A program made the position numbers and the translations under genes. From positions 37,810 to 101,809 of the forward strand of contig JADIIX010000080.1 of NCBI GenBank assembly GCA_027604505.1: a stretch of 64,000 nt of DNA, written 5' to 3'. Below the pieces are notes generated by a model that had not been told where the DNA came from, ran no database searches, and was given only the letters and a program-made list of their open reading frames with translations. Each line of letters begins with the position of its first letter. Within the stretch, counting starts at the first letter, position 1. Of the stretch, positions 41,301 to 50,674 are shown in pieces. The DNA comes from Gonapodya sp. JEL0774. Lineage: Eukaryota; Monoblepharomycota; Monoblepharidomycetes; Monoblepharidales; Gonapodyaceae.

Positions 41301-43886
41301 AGCGGCGAGAGAAAGATCCTTTGCCTGCCTCTCCCTCTCTGATCCTGCTCTTGATTCTGCGCTCCCTGCACTGCTTGCTCGCGATTGCCTCTTGGAATCA
41401 ATGTCACGAAGTCCATTCATGGACGCTCTCGATTGCCTCTTGCTAGCCGCAAAGCCATCTGCTTCACCAGTTGATATCCTCGATAGTCTCCTGTGATCCG
41501 CTTCCAGCCCAACCGACCCGGCGGTCGATACTGGGCGCAAAAGATTCGTATACAACGCACCAACACCTCCCACACTAGCTACACTCAAAGGCCGGGCCTG
41601 TTGACTACTTGGACTTGGATGATTAGGTCCAGTGGTGGCGGTTGTTGCCAGACCCAACCCAGATAGCCCAAACATTCCCAGACTGCCAAGTATTCCCAAA
41701 CCGCCACCCGACGAGGCAATACTGAGTGGTCTAGGTGCAACCGAAACAACGCTGAGAGGGCGGGGTGCAGGCATGACATTGCTAATAGCCCCAGAGGATA
41801 GTTGGCGCCCGACTGGCAGTGCACCACTTCCCGCCAGGGATGATTCTGTAGTGCTTGATCGTGGAGTGAATCGTGGCGTGCGAGCAGGTAAATGCGGCGG
41901 TTGCTCTTGTTGAGTCACCTGTGGTTCTTCTTGCGGTTGCATCGGCAACGGTTTCTCGGTAAACGCTGGCTTCCTGACCCCAACTGGTTGGTTGGACGTC
42001 TGCTCTTCAACTGGCTCTTGAGGCAAAGTAGATGGAGGGCGGGGAAAGGACGAGCCCGAAGAAGACAAGGTGTTTGCATCCATGACTGCTGGCGGTGGTA
42101 GAATGGCACTGGTGGCAGTCGGAGTAGGTGGTGTAGGCAAGGTTGTCGGCGGTGGGGGGGAAGGGGAGGTTGAAACGGAAGGCGATGTTGAAGTCGATCC
42201 TGGACGAGCGTTGGAAAGAGCTGGTGCAGGCGAATTGACGGGTGCCAGAACGGGTGGCATGTTTTGAGGATGACCCGAACCCCCGATAGAGATACTTCGT
42301 CCGCGCTGATCATCCACTTCACTACCACTACCACTCCCACTCCCACTCCCGCTCATCTCACTGCCGCTCGTCCTCCCCCTACCTTTACCAATATGTTTCA
42401 GTCCCCTGAATGCCCCACCACCTTCACCCCTCGCTGGACTAGATCCCACCGACCCTGGGCTGTCATTGTACATGTCTAGAATATCCCATGGGTCATCAGC
42501 ATCACTAGCAGTGGCTTCATCGGACGAGGAGTATGTAGGATCATAGGGGGCTCGGATGCGGCGGAGGGGTCCCGCAGGAACATGCGAGTTTGCCACGCCG
42601 TACTGGTTGGATGGTCCGCTGGGGGTCGGGAAGGGGTTCGAAGCAGAGGAGGACGATGATGATGAGGACGGGTAAGACGAGGTGGTTGGTAGAATAGGTT
42701 TAGGGTGCGGGATACCATAAGTAGCCACATTAGGTGGTTGAGGAAGGTGGGGGTTGTACATCCCAGAAACGCGAGAGGACGGAGAGTTGGACTGTTGCCC
42801 TCCCTGCACCGACAACCTTTGCGCATCCACACGACTCCAAAATCCTTGCGAAGGGTTTGTAATGTACGGTTGCTGTGGTTGTCTGGTGTTGGGGTTCATC
42901 ACGGAAGACAGCGGTGGGGACGTCGGTGGTGTCGCAAGAGAAGGGTGGTATTGCCTCTGTGTCCCTGTCACCGTGGCTTCAGCAGCGCTAGTGTATGGCG
43001 ATGTGTATGGTGATGTCGAGCGATTGGAGGGATTAAGTCCAAGTGAGGCGGCGGACAGAAGATGTTGCTGGGTTCGCTGTTGTGGCGGTTGATGAGAGGA
43101 GATTCCACGTCCATTTTGCTGCTGTTGCTGATAACTGGGCGTTATGTACGGTTGGCCATGATTGTCGGCAGAATTTCGTTCGGATTCTGAATCCCCATTG
43201 TCCCATTGTCCACGTCCGTTCACTTGTGAGTACGGGAGTGCCGAGTCATCTCGATCGTCCTGTCTCCATAACTCGCTTTCGTATGTGGCCGAGTTCAGAG
43301 CCAGTCCTCCTGCTCCTCTTTCCATTGTTCTCTGTCCATTCGACACAAATGTTCCTCCCCAACCGGCACTATATGCGCCCGTCTCATGGCTACCCCATGT
43401 GCTTCCACCAGCCCCACTGCCATCGGGTCTTGCAAAAGATTTTGCGGCGTACGAGGCATAGGAGGAAGGTGGACGATCGTAGGAGGACTGGTAGGGTTCC
43501 GAAGAAGGTGGTGATAAAGGCGGAGCAGGGTATCGTGAGTTTCCACCCGAGAGAGGTGGCGTTTGAGAAACAGGTCCCAAGGACCGTGCTCGAAGTCGTC
43601 CGCTTTGGTTTGGGATTTGCGGGATATGTGGGGACACAAATTGGTGATATGTCGGAGACGTGGGACCAGGTGAGCCGGGCGAAGGGATGGAGCGGCGGGT
43701 AGAGTTCGGAAGGACATTAAGAGACGCATGGATTGAATTCCGAACGTCAGCGGTAAGTGGTTGCACGGCGTCTGTGAGACGGGAAGAAGAAATGAGATTG
43801 TGAGGGGTGGCAACATGTGTGAGAGAATAGGAGGGAGAGCAAGCTGTGGCACTTGAATCCTGATAGAACTTCAAGCACAAAATCAT
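38367..43886 (-). CDS. Large Ser-rich protein B (1839 residues), unknown
   Basis: One uninterrupted frame of 5.5 kb from ATG 43884-43886 to TGA 38367-38369. This is striking because most neighbouring genes have many introns. Composition is Ser, Pro, Gln, Ala and Arg; Gln runs and a Gly-Ser run (near 42320-42357) mark disorder. No enzyme or known domain is visible. Features shared with protein A: a Lys/Ser block leading to LRKKGWMSTDGAGG with RRERS downstream, the amphipathic segment KKRNPFARLLQLVGVRGRAK, and a basic end ARPRSRAGQALKNAWKRVSMMI (split here for clarity as RPRSRAGQALKNAWKRVS plus MMI). The short acidic motif DDPWDILDMYND could be a docking site. Repeated RxxS and SP sites suggest heavy phosphorylation. 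Role unknown; cortical or signalling scaffold is a guess. Confidence 0.8.
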   Translation of the reverse strand: MILCLKFYQDSSATACSPSYSLTHVATPHNLISSSRLTDAVQPLTADVRNSIHASLNVLPNSTRRSIPSPGSPGPTSPTYHQFVSPHIPQIPNQSGRLRARSLGPVSQTPPLSGGNSRYPAPPLSPPSSEPYQSSYDRPPSSYASYAAKSFARPDGSGAGGSTWGSHETGAYSAGWGGTFVSNGQRTMERGAGGLALNSATYESELWRQDDRDDSALPYSQVNGRGQWDNGDSESERNSADNHGQPYITPSYQQQQQNGRGISSHQPPQQRTQQHLLSAASLGLNPSNRSTSPYTSPYTSAAEATVTGTQRQYHPSLATPPTSPPLSSVMNPNTRQPQQPYITNPSQGFWSRVDAQRLSVQGGQQSNSPSSRVSGMYNPHLPQPPNVATYGIPHPKPILPTTSSYPSSSSSSSSASNPFPTPSGPSNQYGVANSHVPAGPLRRIRAPYDPTYSSSDEATASDADDPWDILDMYNDSPGSVGSSPARGEGGGAFRGLKHIGKGRGRTSGSEMSGSGSGSGSGSEVDDQRGRSISIGGSGHPQNMPPVLAPVNSPAPALSNARPGSTSTSPSVSTSPSPPPPTTLPTPPTPTATSAILPPPAVMDANTLSSSGSSFPRPPSTLPQEPVEEQTSNQPVGVRKPAFTEKPLPMQPQEEPQVTQQEQPPHLPARTPRFTPRSSTTESSLAGSGALPVGRQLSSGAISNVMPAPRPLSVVSVAPRPLSIASSGGGLGILGSLGMFGLSGLGLATTATTGPNHPSPSSQQARPLSVASVGGVGALYTNLLRPVSTAGSVGLEADHRRLSRISTGEADGFAASKRQSRASMNGLRDIDSKRQSRASSAGSAESRAGSERERQAKDLSLAAGSEDDDERPPTPVSRPTSASSRGRDRALSFTGTDKSIVRDDASRSRSRSRDAGVLRPFSFLAVDNEAARDARLTLSLPPHNRDRSRSRSPELGIVTPSDRLAPSLVPLTPVAASVSSVALSVSQQSASQSQGGETGSMTLSVAASVGVTSVGQGGGATVVASPVLSAWSVGSGGEAAHGVERGREKESVQEDASGKRTKSKKRSASAKQTKSGGGSSGAGAAQLRKKGWMSTDGAGGSGANRRERSTGPPSKGHKRDNSRSSAAAASPQPIPVRRSSSQSRTAASSINGPGNRASMLLRPVSPAVSMADGQAPEPPLRRRSRKGEPPIGSLPVSQVGSGSHLAVHAPVRAGSMSSLTSSIAGGTSWESRRTPSPSPLPQQYPRPSSAAGLSRGPSAGSSFAGMYAALERAGAAAHVGVQPTSVTQYGQYGHRSPPTRPVDLRYTSYSATANMDGVRSPSRVGAGLDSLKSPTAATAALEGMRAPTMPGSQMETLRNLSTQDVPMGARFSFYNLLQQQQQQANAEYQHMSLPRNYESPSPPRLSYEVANRATQSAGPTGGSGWPSARSSADFRRSAIGTGPLGQTPRPGALTEATRPSTPSSTPADLAHIFSFAKGEADRRAERDAEVERERERWRAASQARPATSQAAYDFGGGQISKQQAGGAETLTMGQLSDLPQDSSFPTGSYSLSPVRNSMSAQRAAQSAPGTPDPSQVAGNGGVAGAEGKKRNPFARLLQLVGVRGRAKTMGSADLLAPVIARTPLPQGEENEPEAQVFSTRPMESLGRRATMNSVHASYPTYQSQQNQEPATGNRHTLQQRVMSDVFSAQMTVTAATLASDRETPPFPPGMRMAPPVMNTNPAPLSQVPAYLMDPTAETPRRSMDSDTSDASKWSFHAEEVNTKRYSMVLPPSAERDQDEEEAPREPVRELMRMDSAGASELGNADEEQFEPLNDEVPVARPRSRAGQALKNAWKRVSMMI

Positions 43887-44920
43887 TGCGTCCGATCACA
43901 GTTGCGGATCCCGTCATGGGGCGTATTCATTCCACAGCGTCAAATTGGACAGGGAGTGAGACCACACTTCGTAGAGAGTACCGGCACTGCACCTTCGCAT
44001 TCCCATCATAAAGCATTCCCATCATAGACCCCAGTTTCAAGCATTGCAACTCCGTTGCTCCCGCCCGTTTACTCGCGCCATTCGTGAACCACTTTGCTGC
44101 GTTCTCGATATCCGCTTTCCCCTATTCTCGCACGACCAAGACTGCAAGCACACACCTTTCTGACCAAGTCCCATTCTACCTCCATTGATTATATTACTCG
44201 CGCTCATTCCTCCCACCACGGTGGAGTCTCCAGACGTCGTCCGTGCGTTGTCCAGATTCATGGAGATTCGCATCGCCCTCAACCCCTCCCTATTTCGTCT
44301 AAATCGTTGCTAGACTTCTGTTGTGTATGGACCACGTTGTGGAATCACCCCGCAACAGGTGCAGCAAGTGGCATCGGGTGAGAAACACTGCGCGAAGCTG
44401 GAAAACGCAAAGCAAAAGTCTCTGACCTAGTAAATCTTTCTATTCCCGATTCGTATCCACTGCGAATCGTTCTTTTCTGCTCTCGCTGACCCCGGGTTTC
44501 CTTTGTTGTGGGGTGAATTTCGGTGAGTGTTGCGACGCCACGGCTGGGAACCCCGAAAATAATAGTTTGACAGGCAACCACTCAAACTTCACGGACTTTA
44601 CAATTTCCTGAATGATGTGGTCTCTTTGCGACTTGTAAAGCCGCCGACGCAGCTCTGGCTCTTATTCTAGACTGAAGGTTGAGGTAAAAAGGCGAAGCAA
44701 TTTATAGACTCGGCAAATGTTTGTCCTTCGAGCGTTGTCTTGTCTTCAACGACTGGTTAATAATGCGTCCAACTGCTTTTTGGGGTTTCCACCAATTCAT
44801 GTTCTACTCTCGGGCCAGCGGCCCCTCCTGCCTCCCACTCCACCGTCGAATTGATACACATCGAACACCGTTTTCCTGCCTTTCCCCGCTCCTTTCATTT
44901 AGAGCCGGGCACTTGTCCCC
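43887..44920. other. Divergent intergenic region of about 1 kb
   Basis: This separates the start of Ser-rich gene B (minus) from the start of the Reg1-like gene (plus) and presumably carries both promoters. Short frames only; no repeat or RNA gene was recognised. Confidence 0.4.
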
Positions 44921-47346
44921 ATGCCGGTAATGAGTGATCCGTTCCCCTCGGGAATAGTGTCTTTGCCTACTCCAGTGGATGATGCAGACCAAATTGTGGA
45001 GGAGAGGGCACTGGCGGGACAGTTGGGTCAGTCTCATGTCGACTACTTCTCGCATGCACTCGATGAGAGTGACCTGCAGAAAAGCTGGCGGTACGCCAAT
45101 AAGCACAGGGATCAGATTTTTAACGGGAGGAGGCTCGAGGTGAGAACGGAGTAAGAGGAAGGAAACAACTCACCGTCGATGTGGTAGATATATGGTCGTA
45201 ATCATTTTTTCCCGGGTGGTAGAACGCTTCCTGGCGTCGGTGGTTTCAGGAAAAATTTCGCCTCAGAAAATTGAACCCAGCGGACCTTAACTGGTGCGTG
45301 ATATAGCCTTCTGTCCCTTACTTGACAGCTAACCCTAGTTTGCTTCGACTTGCCCGTTTCATGATGCGCACGGTGGTCTCTGGCATGATCCCTGAACACG
45401 GGACTGAACACATGTTGGCACACATGTTGAACACGATCACCCAAAAATAACACTTCGTCGATTCAAATTCACCAAGGTCCAAAGACTCGGATATTACTTG
45501 GCTCTACGGTCCTATATTTCTCTCCGCATCGGACCGTGCTGCCCCCCCTCTCACTCCAATCTCTCGGCCCCCGTCCGTCCTCGTTCCCTCAGATATCCAT
45601 CCTGTCCGCTCCGCCGATAGTCCGCTTGTCGGCCTTAGTATTACCTCCTCCGCCAGCTCCGTGCGTGAAGGAGCAACTTCGGATGGCACAAATCTATATC
45701 CGGCCTCTTTCACCGCTTCTTCCCGACCACCACGTGCCCCACTCAAACCCGCCCTGAAACGCCGAGACCCCGATGATATCCTTACTGTTATCCGCCGTGA
45801 ACGAGAATGGCTGACTCAGGGCACCGTTGATGGTGCCCCGTATGTCGCGTCATTGGACGAAACCAACATCCTATCAGCAAACGACCCTAACCGTTTGGGA
45901 GTCGGCCTTATAGACGGCTCCAAACCCCGCTCTTCCTCCACATGTACACCGACGGGTCTCCAAAAGTCCCGTTCCTCCACCGATTTTTCCCGTGGGGCCA
46001 GGTCACGGTACACCTCGACCATTCCCCCTCCGGCAACTGTCACACCCACTTCCGCCGGTGCACCCTCGTCCACTCCCATGACTCTACCACCACCGAAAAC
46101 TCGAACATCCCTCCGTCGCGTTCCCAGTCTCGGCACCAGTGCGTCGGGGGCAAGCCTGTCCATGTCCGGGTCGAGCCCCAGTGGCGCTCACCGCGTCATC
46201 AGCCTGGCATCTATGGCAGACGCTAAGTCGATGTCACTTCCCAGCTCATCGTCAGGTGGCTCGCTAGCAGGTCGGCGGAGCGTGTCCGAAGCGTCGATTG
46301 CTGAGAATGCTGCAGGCGCCGCTGCGAGGCACATCAGGTTCAGCAAGAGGGTGGAGCAGAGGATGATTTTCGACGGATTTGAGGGTGAGAGCAGGAGTGG
46401 ACTTACGGATAGCAATGGCAGCAGGGGTGGCTTGAAAGAGGGAGGAGAAAGCTCAAGTCCCCAGGAAGGGAACGGTGTTGTCTCGTGGGGTGGGGAGCAC
46501 GTGCTGTACTCGGAGCCCAGCACCCCTCCACATTCTACTACTGGAGGCGACTCCTCGGATGAGGATGAAGGCGTTGTGATATCGGCGCAACCCGCCGCAC
46601 ACCGGCGTCGCGGGTCCGTAGGCGCCGGAAAATTACTGAAAAAGTCGGCATCCGCTCAGGATACCGTGAAAAGGGGTGGACTCGTGCCAATTAAGGCGGC
46701 GAGGGCGGCGAGTGGTCCGGTTGTTGGGACGGTTAGTCGACCAATCGAGCCCGCAGAGTTGCGGGGTGGCACTGACATTGATGGCAGAATTGAAGTCGTG
46801 GACCCCTACGACGATGAAGATGGACTTGGAGAGTCAGGTCCTGATGCTCGTGGAGCCAGCCGGGAGGATGACCTTGAGGACAGTGAGCAGAGTGATGGAG
46901 ATGAGATGGAACTGACCATAGGTGGAAGAAAGAGAGCTGGACTTGGAAATCTCGAAAGTAATCGACTCATGGGCCCTGGTACCCCACCATCTGCAGAGAG
47001 TACTTCACCGCCGTTGTCGTTTAGATCACATGGTGGCCAGGCTGTGGTGGTTGTTAGGGAGGTGATACCAGTAGATGCGATGGAAGCAGGACCAAACGGC
47101 AACAGCAATTGCGTGGATGGCGACACTGTAGTATTTTACACAGAGAACCTGAGCAACAGTCCGATAAGCGCCGAAGATGGGCAAATAGGTGGTGGTCCCG
47201 GACTTCATTCCGATACTTCAGAGGCAACCACAGTCAAGAGCGGCATCGTGCTGCGGTATGATGCAGTGAGTTTTTGGTCCCGTGTGGTAGGCGCTGTCTG
47301 GCAGCTTTGGGATGTGGTTGCATGGGTGTTTCGGCCGTGGGTGTGA
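44921..47346 (+). CDS. Reg1-type protein phosphatase 1 regulatory subunit (DUF1752/PF08550)
   Basis: Exons 44921-45139, 45223-45293 and 45477-47346 join in phase (719 residues). The N-terminus has the fungal DUF1752 signature: SHVDYFSHALDESDLQKSWR, GRRLE joined to NASWRRWFQEKFRLRKLNP, then WSKDSDITWLYGP after the second intron. About 270 residues on is AARHIRFSKRVEQRMIFDGF. RHIRF fits an RVxF-type PP1 docking site, and the following VEQ motif is typical of Reg1 relatives. In yeast, Reg1 brings PP1 (Glc7) to the Snf1 kinase pathway and controls glucose repression; Mks1-type proteins share the N-terminal module. The rest is Ser-rich and acidic and probably disordered. ATG 44921 is chosen because it opens the exon carrying the conserved module; a second Met lies three codons later. 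Confidence 0.82.
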
Positions 47347-47565
47347 CCCCAGAAGGACCGACGTGGCCGGCTATCGTACAGATTTCATTTTGTTGTAAGG
47401 ATTCTGATTTTGTTGTCTGATGTTTGCACATGTTAACTTGCCGTGGGACGGAGGTCGGAGTGGCGTGGGATCTTGGGGTTGGACATTAGTGTACAGACTA
47501 AAACAAAAAGTGATGAGGGAAGCACGATGTAATCATTCAATTCTGCACAGTTCTCGGGTGTCGTG

Positions 47566-47596
<31 letters not shown>

Positions 47597-47725
47597 GCTT
47601 TTGTTTTTGTGAAAGGGATGCACGCCAAGGGCCTGAGAGGGACGTCGGCTCCTGCATATAAAACAACGTTTGACGTTTACAATATCTAACTAAAGCGGAC
47701 TCTCCTACTCCATCTGGAGGGCCTT
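47347..47725. other. Intergenic region with a simple repeat
   Basis: The 3' flank of the Reg1-like gene and the 5' flank of the ELMO gene. It contains the GT/T microsatellite noted separately. Nothing else was seen. Confidence 0.5.
47563..47596 (+). repeat. Microsatellite (GT)9 followed by T16
   Basis: Nine GT units (47563-47580) run directly into sixteen T (47581-47596) in the intergenic region. Confidence 0.95.
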
Positions 47726-49049
47726 ATGTACCGTCTAAAGCGCTTGCTTGCTATCATGCAGAGAATTCTACGAAGACTCTTCGGTATTGTAGGTGTTGCC
47801 CAGCTGACCTTCCCCCCACTGTTTTTCAACCAATCCCACAAAACTTGCAGCTCACAGGAAAATCCCGTCTTCGTCGTCTCTGCGCTGCTGGCTTACTTGT
47901 AGACGGTGAGGCCCATGTGGACACCGTTGTTGCAGTGGAGACTGCAGTCAGCGAGTCTCGGGTGTTGAAACCAGAGTACGAGCGATTGAGGAAAGGGAGA
48001 ATGGAGAGAAGGGAAGTCGAAGCGGTGATAAGAGCTGTTGCGGAAAAGAAAGGCTTTGGAGATGGTGCAGGAAAGTGTGTGCTCGTCCTTTACGGTGGTA
48101 TACGAGTTCATGTTGACAGGTCCCGGCTTCGTATGTAAAGCACCCACGCCTCGACAGTACTCCGGACATCTCTCCTCGCTATTTCTCGCGCGTACATTGT
48201 TACAGGCTCACTCGACGACCTTGCAGCTACCACGTATAATAATGATAAACACTGGGGCATGCTAGTCGAGGTATTATTTCACGCCCGATTGTCCCTTGAA
48301 CAATCTCTAATGCGATAACGGCCGTGCTTCTTAGCTCTACACCACTCTCCTCCCCACACTTCCTTCTCCACCGAGATTTGGGGACCATTGGAGTGCAGTT
48401 GGGTTTCAGGGAAAGGACCCCGTAACCGATTTTCGGGGCATGGGCGTGCTTGCATTGAGTGACGCGGTGTACTTTGCGCGAGAGCACGGTGATATGGCGC
48501 GGAGAGGGGTGGGAGAGAGTAATGTGGAGGGCAGCTGGTGAGTGCGTTCGGTGCAAGTGGTGAGATTAGGAGCATTGAGGGATAAGGGACTTTGAAGCCG
48601 GAACAAGTTCTTAAGAGCACTGGGAATACTGTCAGCAGGGTGTAACAACTGAGGACCGTAGCTCACGCTTTCTCATTTTCTTTCCTCGCCACCTTCGCGC
48701 CAGGTTCCCGTTTGCTGCCACCGGAATCAATGTAACGCTTTTCGCTCTCTCTTGTGCCCGAAAGGGTCAGCTTCAACGGTTATTCTACACCTATGGTACC
48801 ACGGTGGAGACGTACCAGGAGTTTTACTCTTACGTATTCGCGGCATTTTTGAAGGCATGGAGGTCTGAGGTAGAACGAACTGAAGGAAAGCTCACCGTTC
48901 TCGATTTTCCTAGGGTGTTCGGTGATGTGAGAGCAGGCGTGGAAAGGGAGCTTCAGGATGGAAAAGGATGTGTGTTGGACGTGGCAGGTGGAGCACGCGA
49001 CGGAGGAAAGAGAGATAAGGGGAGAGAAGAAAGTGAGACGACACTGTAA
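47726..49049 (+). CDS. ELMO/CED-12 domain protein (ELMOD type)
   Basis: Proposed exons 47726-47788, 47851-48076, 48206-48270, 48335-48537 and 48704-49049 give 300 residues, the usual ELMOD size. The start has the family's ILRRLFGI joined to LTGKSRLRRLC. The ELMO core lies in exons 3-5: HWGMLVE joined to LYTTLLPTLPSPPRF, then HWSAVGFQGKDPVTDFRGMG, where the WxxxGFQGxDPxTDFRGxG motif is diagnostic, LALSDAVYFAREHG, and FPFAATGINVTLFAL. ELMOD proteins act as GTPase-activating proteins for Arf/Arl GTPases; the conserved Arg in DFRG is the catalytic candidate. The C-terminal 40 residues are charged and variable. The junction between exons 2 and 3 is the least sure; a small extra exon in 48117-48127 is possible. 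Confidence 0.85.
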
Positions 49050-49480
49050 CAACGCTCCACTGTGGCGGGGCCGTTGTGGTGGATACGGTTCCGGTAAGGC
49101 GGAATGTTTGCGTGGAGTCGGAGTGTCAGAAGCTTTCTATCCTGGCCAGTGACGCTGTTCGCACGGCCCAACACTGTTGTTATTGAAGGTAATGGTCGTG
49201 CGAACTGGACATTTGGTTACATGGAGCGCTTTCCACGATGCGGGCACGCGGAACAGCGACATGACATTGCACAGGGTATTTTGGATTAAGGAACATTGCT
49301 ACAACGTAATCACCAAGTTAATATTTTGGATAAATCCCCACGAGTAATTCTAGAGGGTTTGTCACGGAGTTTCGTTTCAATCATTCATTCATAATATCTA
49401 CCTTGTTTTGCTAATTGGGAATTTATATATAGAACTAACAATAATGAAATCTTTGATGTCAATGTTCTCTTCATTGCAAG
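49050..49480. other. Intergenic stretch
   Basis: A short plus-strand frame at 49104-49289 is open but unrecognised; it might be a 5' exon of the fragment that follows. AT-rich sequence follows to 49480. Confidence 0.3.
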
Positions 49481-49834
49481 AAACTCAAGCAAGCAGGACC
49501 GGATGTGGAAGACGACTTTCAGACTGATCTGAGACTTCTCAAAGCAAAGATATTGGGACTCAATTGGCTAAATTGTATATCTGTTGAGCATGGCGTTGCG
49601 TACGGACAGGTGAGACCAGTGACAGGTGGGGGGTAGTGATAGGTATGGATGGTGCGGCATCAGAGGTTTGACGTCACTGGTGATCCTCATCCGTCGAAAC
49701 CAAAAGAGGGGAAGGAAACAACCGCGGGAATCGCAATTGCACAAGCTCCCTCTGTCATTCAGGAAGATTTTGTGGCAGGAGTTGATAAGGGGGACAACGA
49801 AATAGTGGAGATGCTGTCAGATCTCGTAATGTGA
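49481..49834 (+). CDS. Two in-phase exons of an unrecognised protein, 5' end missing
   Basis: Exon 49481-49609 (43 codons) contains a regular helix-forming stretch, DDFQTDLRLLKAKILGLNWL, and ends at a GTGAGA donor. Exon 49664-49834 (57 codons with the stop) begins RFDVTGDPHPSKPKEGKE and ends with an acidic helix DNEIVEMLSDLV. Both have coding-like composition, clean splice signals and matching phase 0. A 5' exon with a start Met is not identified. The family is unknown; the leucine-rich helix pattern suggests a coiled-coil or adaptor surface. It could also be the 3' end of a longer gene whose other exons I fail to see. Confidence 0.4.
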
Positions 49835-50674
49835 CATCCGTGCAGACGAGACTTTCCATTCCTGAGGAACGGTATTTCACCGTGACTCGATCATTGTATT
49901 GAGACACTGCCAGAGGGATTGGTTGAGATCGACGGCGTAGCAGAAAGTTGACTTGTCGAATTCAATATTGGGACTTCGTGCATTTCTTCATCATTGTAAC
50001 AAGTTAGTTCAGTTGACGGTTGTGGGTTGTGACGCAGTACGTATCCGAAAGCAACAAACAAAAAACAACGCGCTCACCATGTGCGACACCTCAACAAGTT
50101 GAACATAAACGTACAACCAGCGTCGCTATCGCCCTCCACTCTAAGCTCCTCCTCTTCTCACTAACACCAACACCCCAGAAGCTCGTCGCCTTTGATTCCG
50201 GTCCCAACCCTCATGCCGATCGTGGGAGCTCAAATTTGTACCGCACTTGGTGAGGCGATGTGTAGGTGATGTTATTTTTGGGTTGTGGGTTGTGGGCTTC
50301 AGTGAGGGGATTTTCAAACCCATCCATTAATTCCACCGACCACCTGAGACCTTCGTTCTTTTTGTAAGTCCAAAGTAGACTGCTTGGGTAGCTTACTTGA
50401 TTTAATTTGTACTGGCCTGACTGGTTTTGAAGGTTGGGGATTGTGATTCGTCTCAAAGCATCACTGGAGGGATACCAGATTTCCCGATCTGGGCCGATTT
50501 GGAACTGACCACGCCGATAACACATTACATCCACATTGGAGCGCCATCTGAGCACCATAGACATATAGATCGATTACAATAGACCATTTTTGCGCTATCA
50601 TGTCAGTCACATAAAACCCACTGCCGGTTGACCACAGCGAGGGGAAGCTTCCAGCCACCAACATCAATTCCAAA
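49835..50674. other. Intergenic region upstream of the TRAPP-like gene
   Basis: About 840 bases with short frames only. No element was recognised. Confidence 0.4.

Noticed and set aside
43295-43852. Long minus-strand alternative frame at the 5' end of Ser-rich gene B
   Set aside because: It is a frame shadow of the 1839-codon gene with no independent features.
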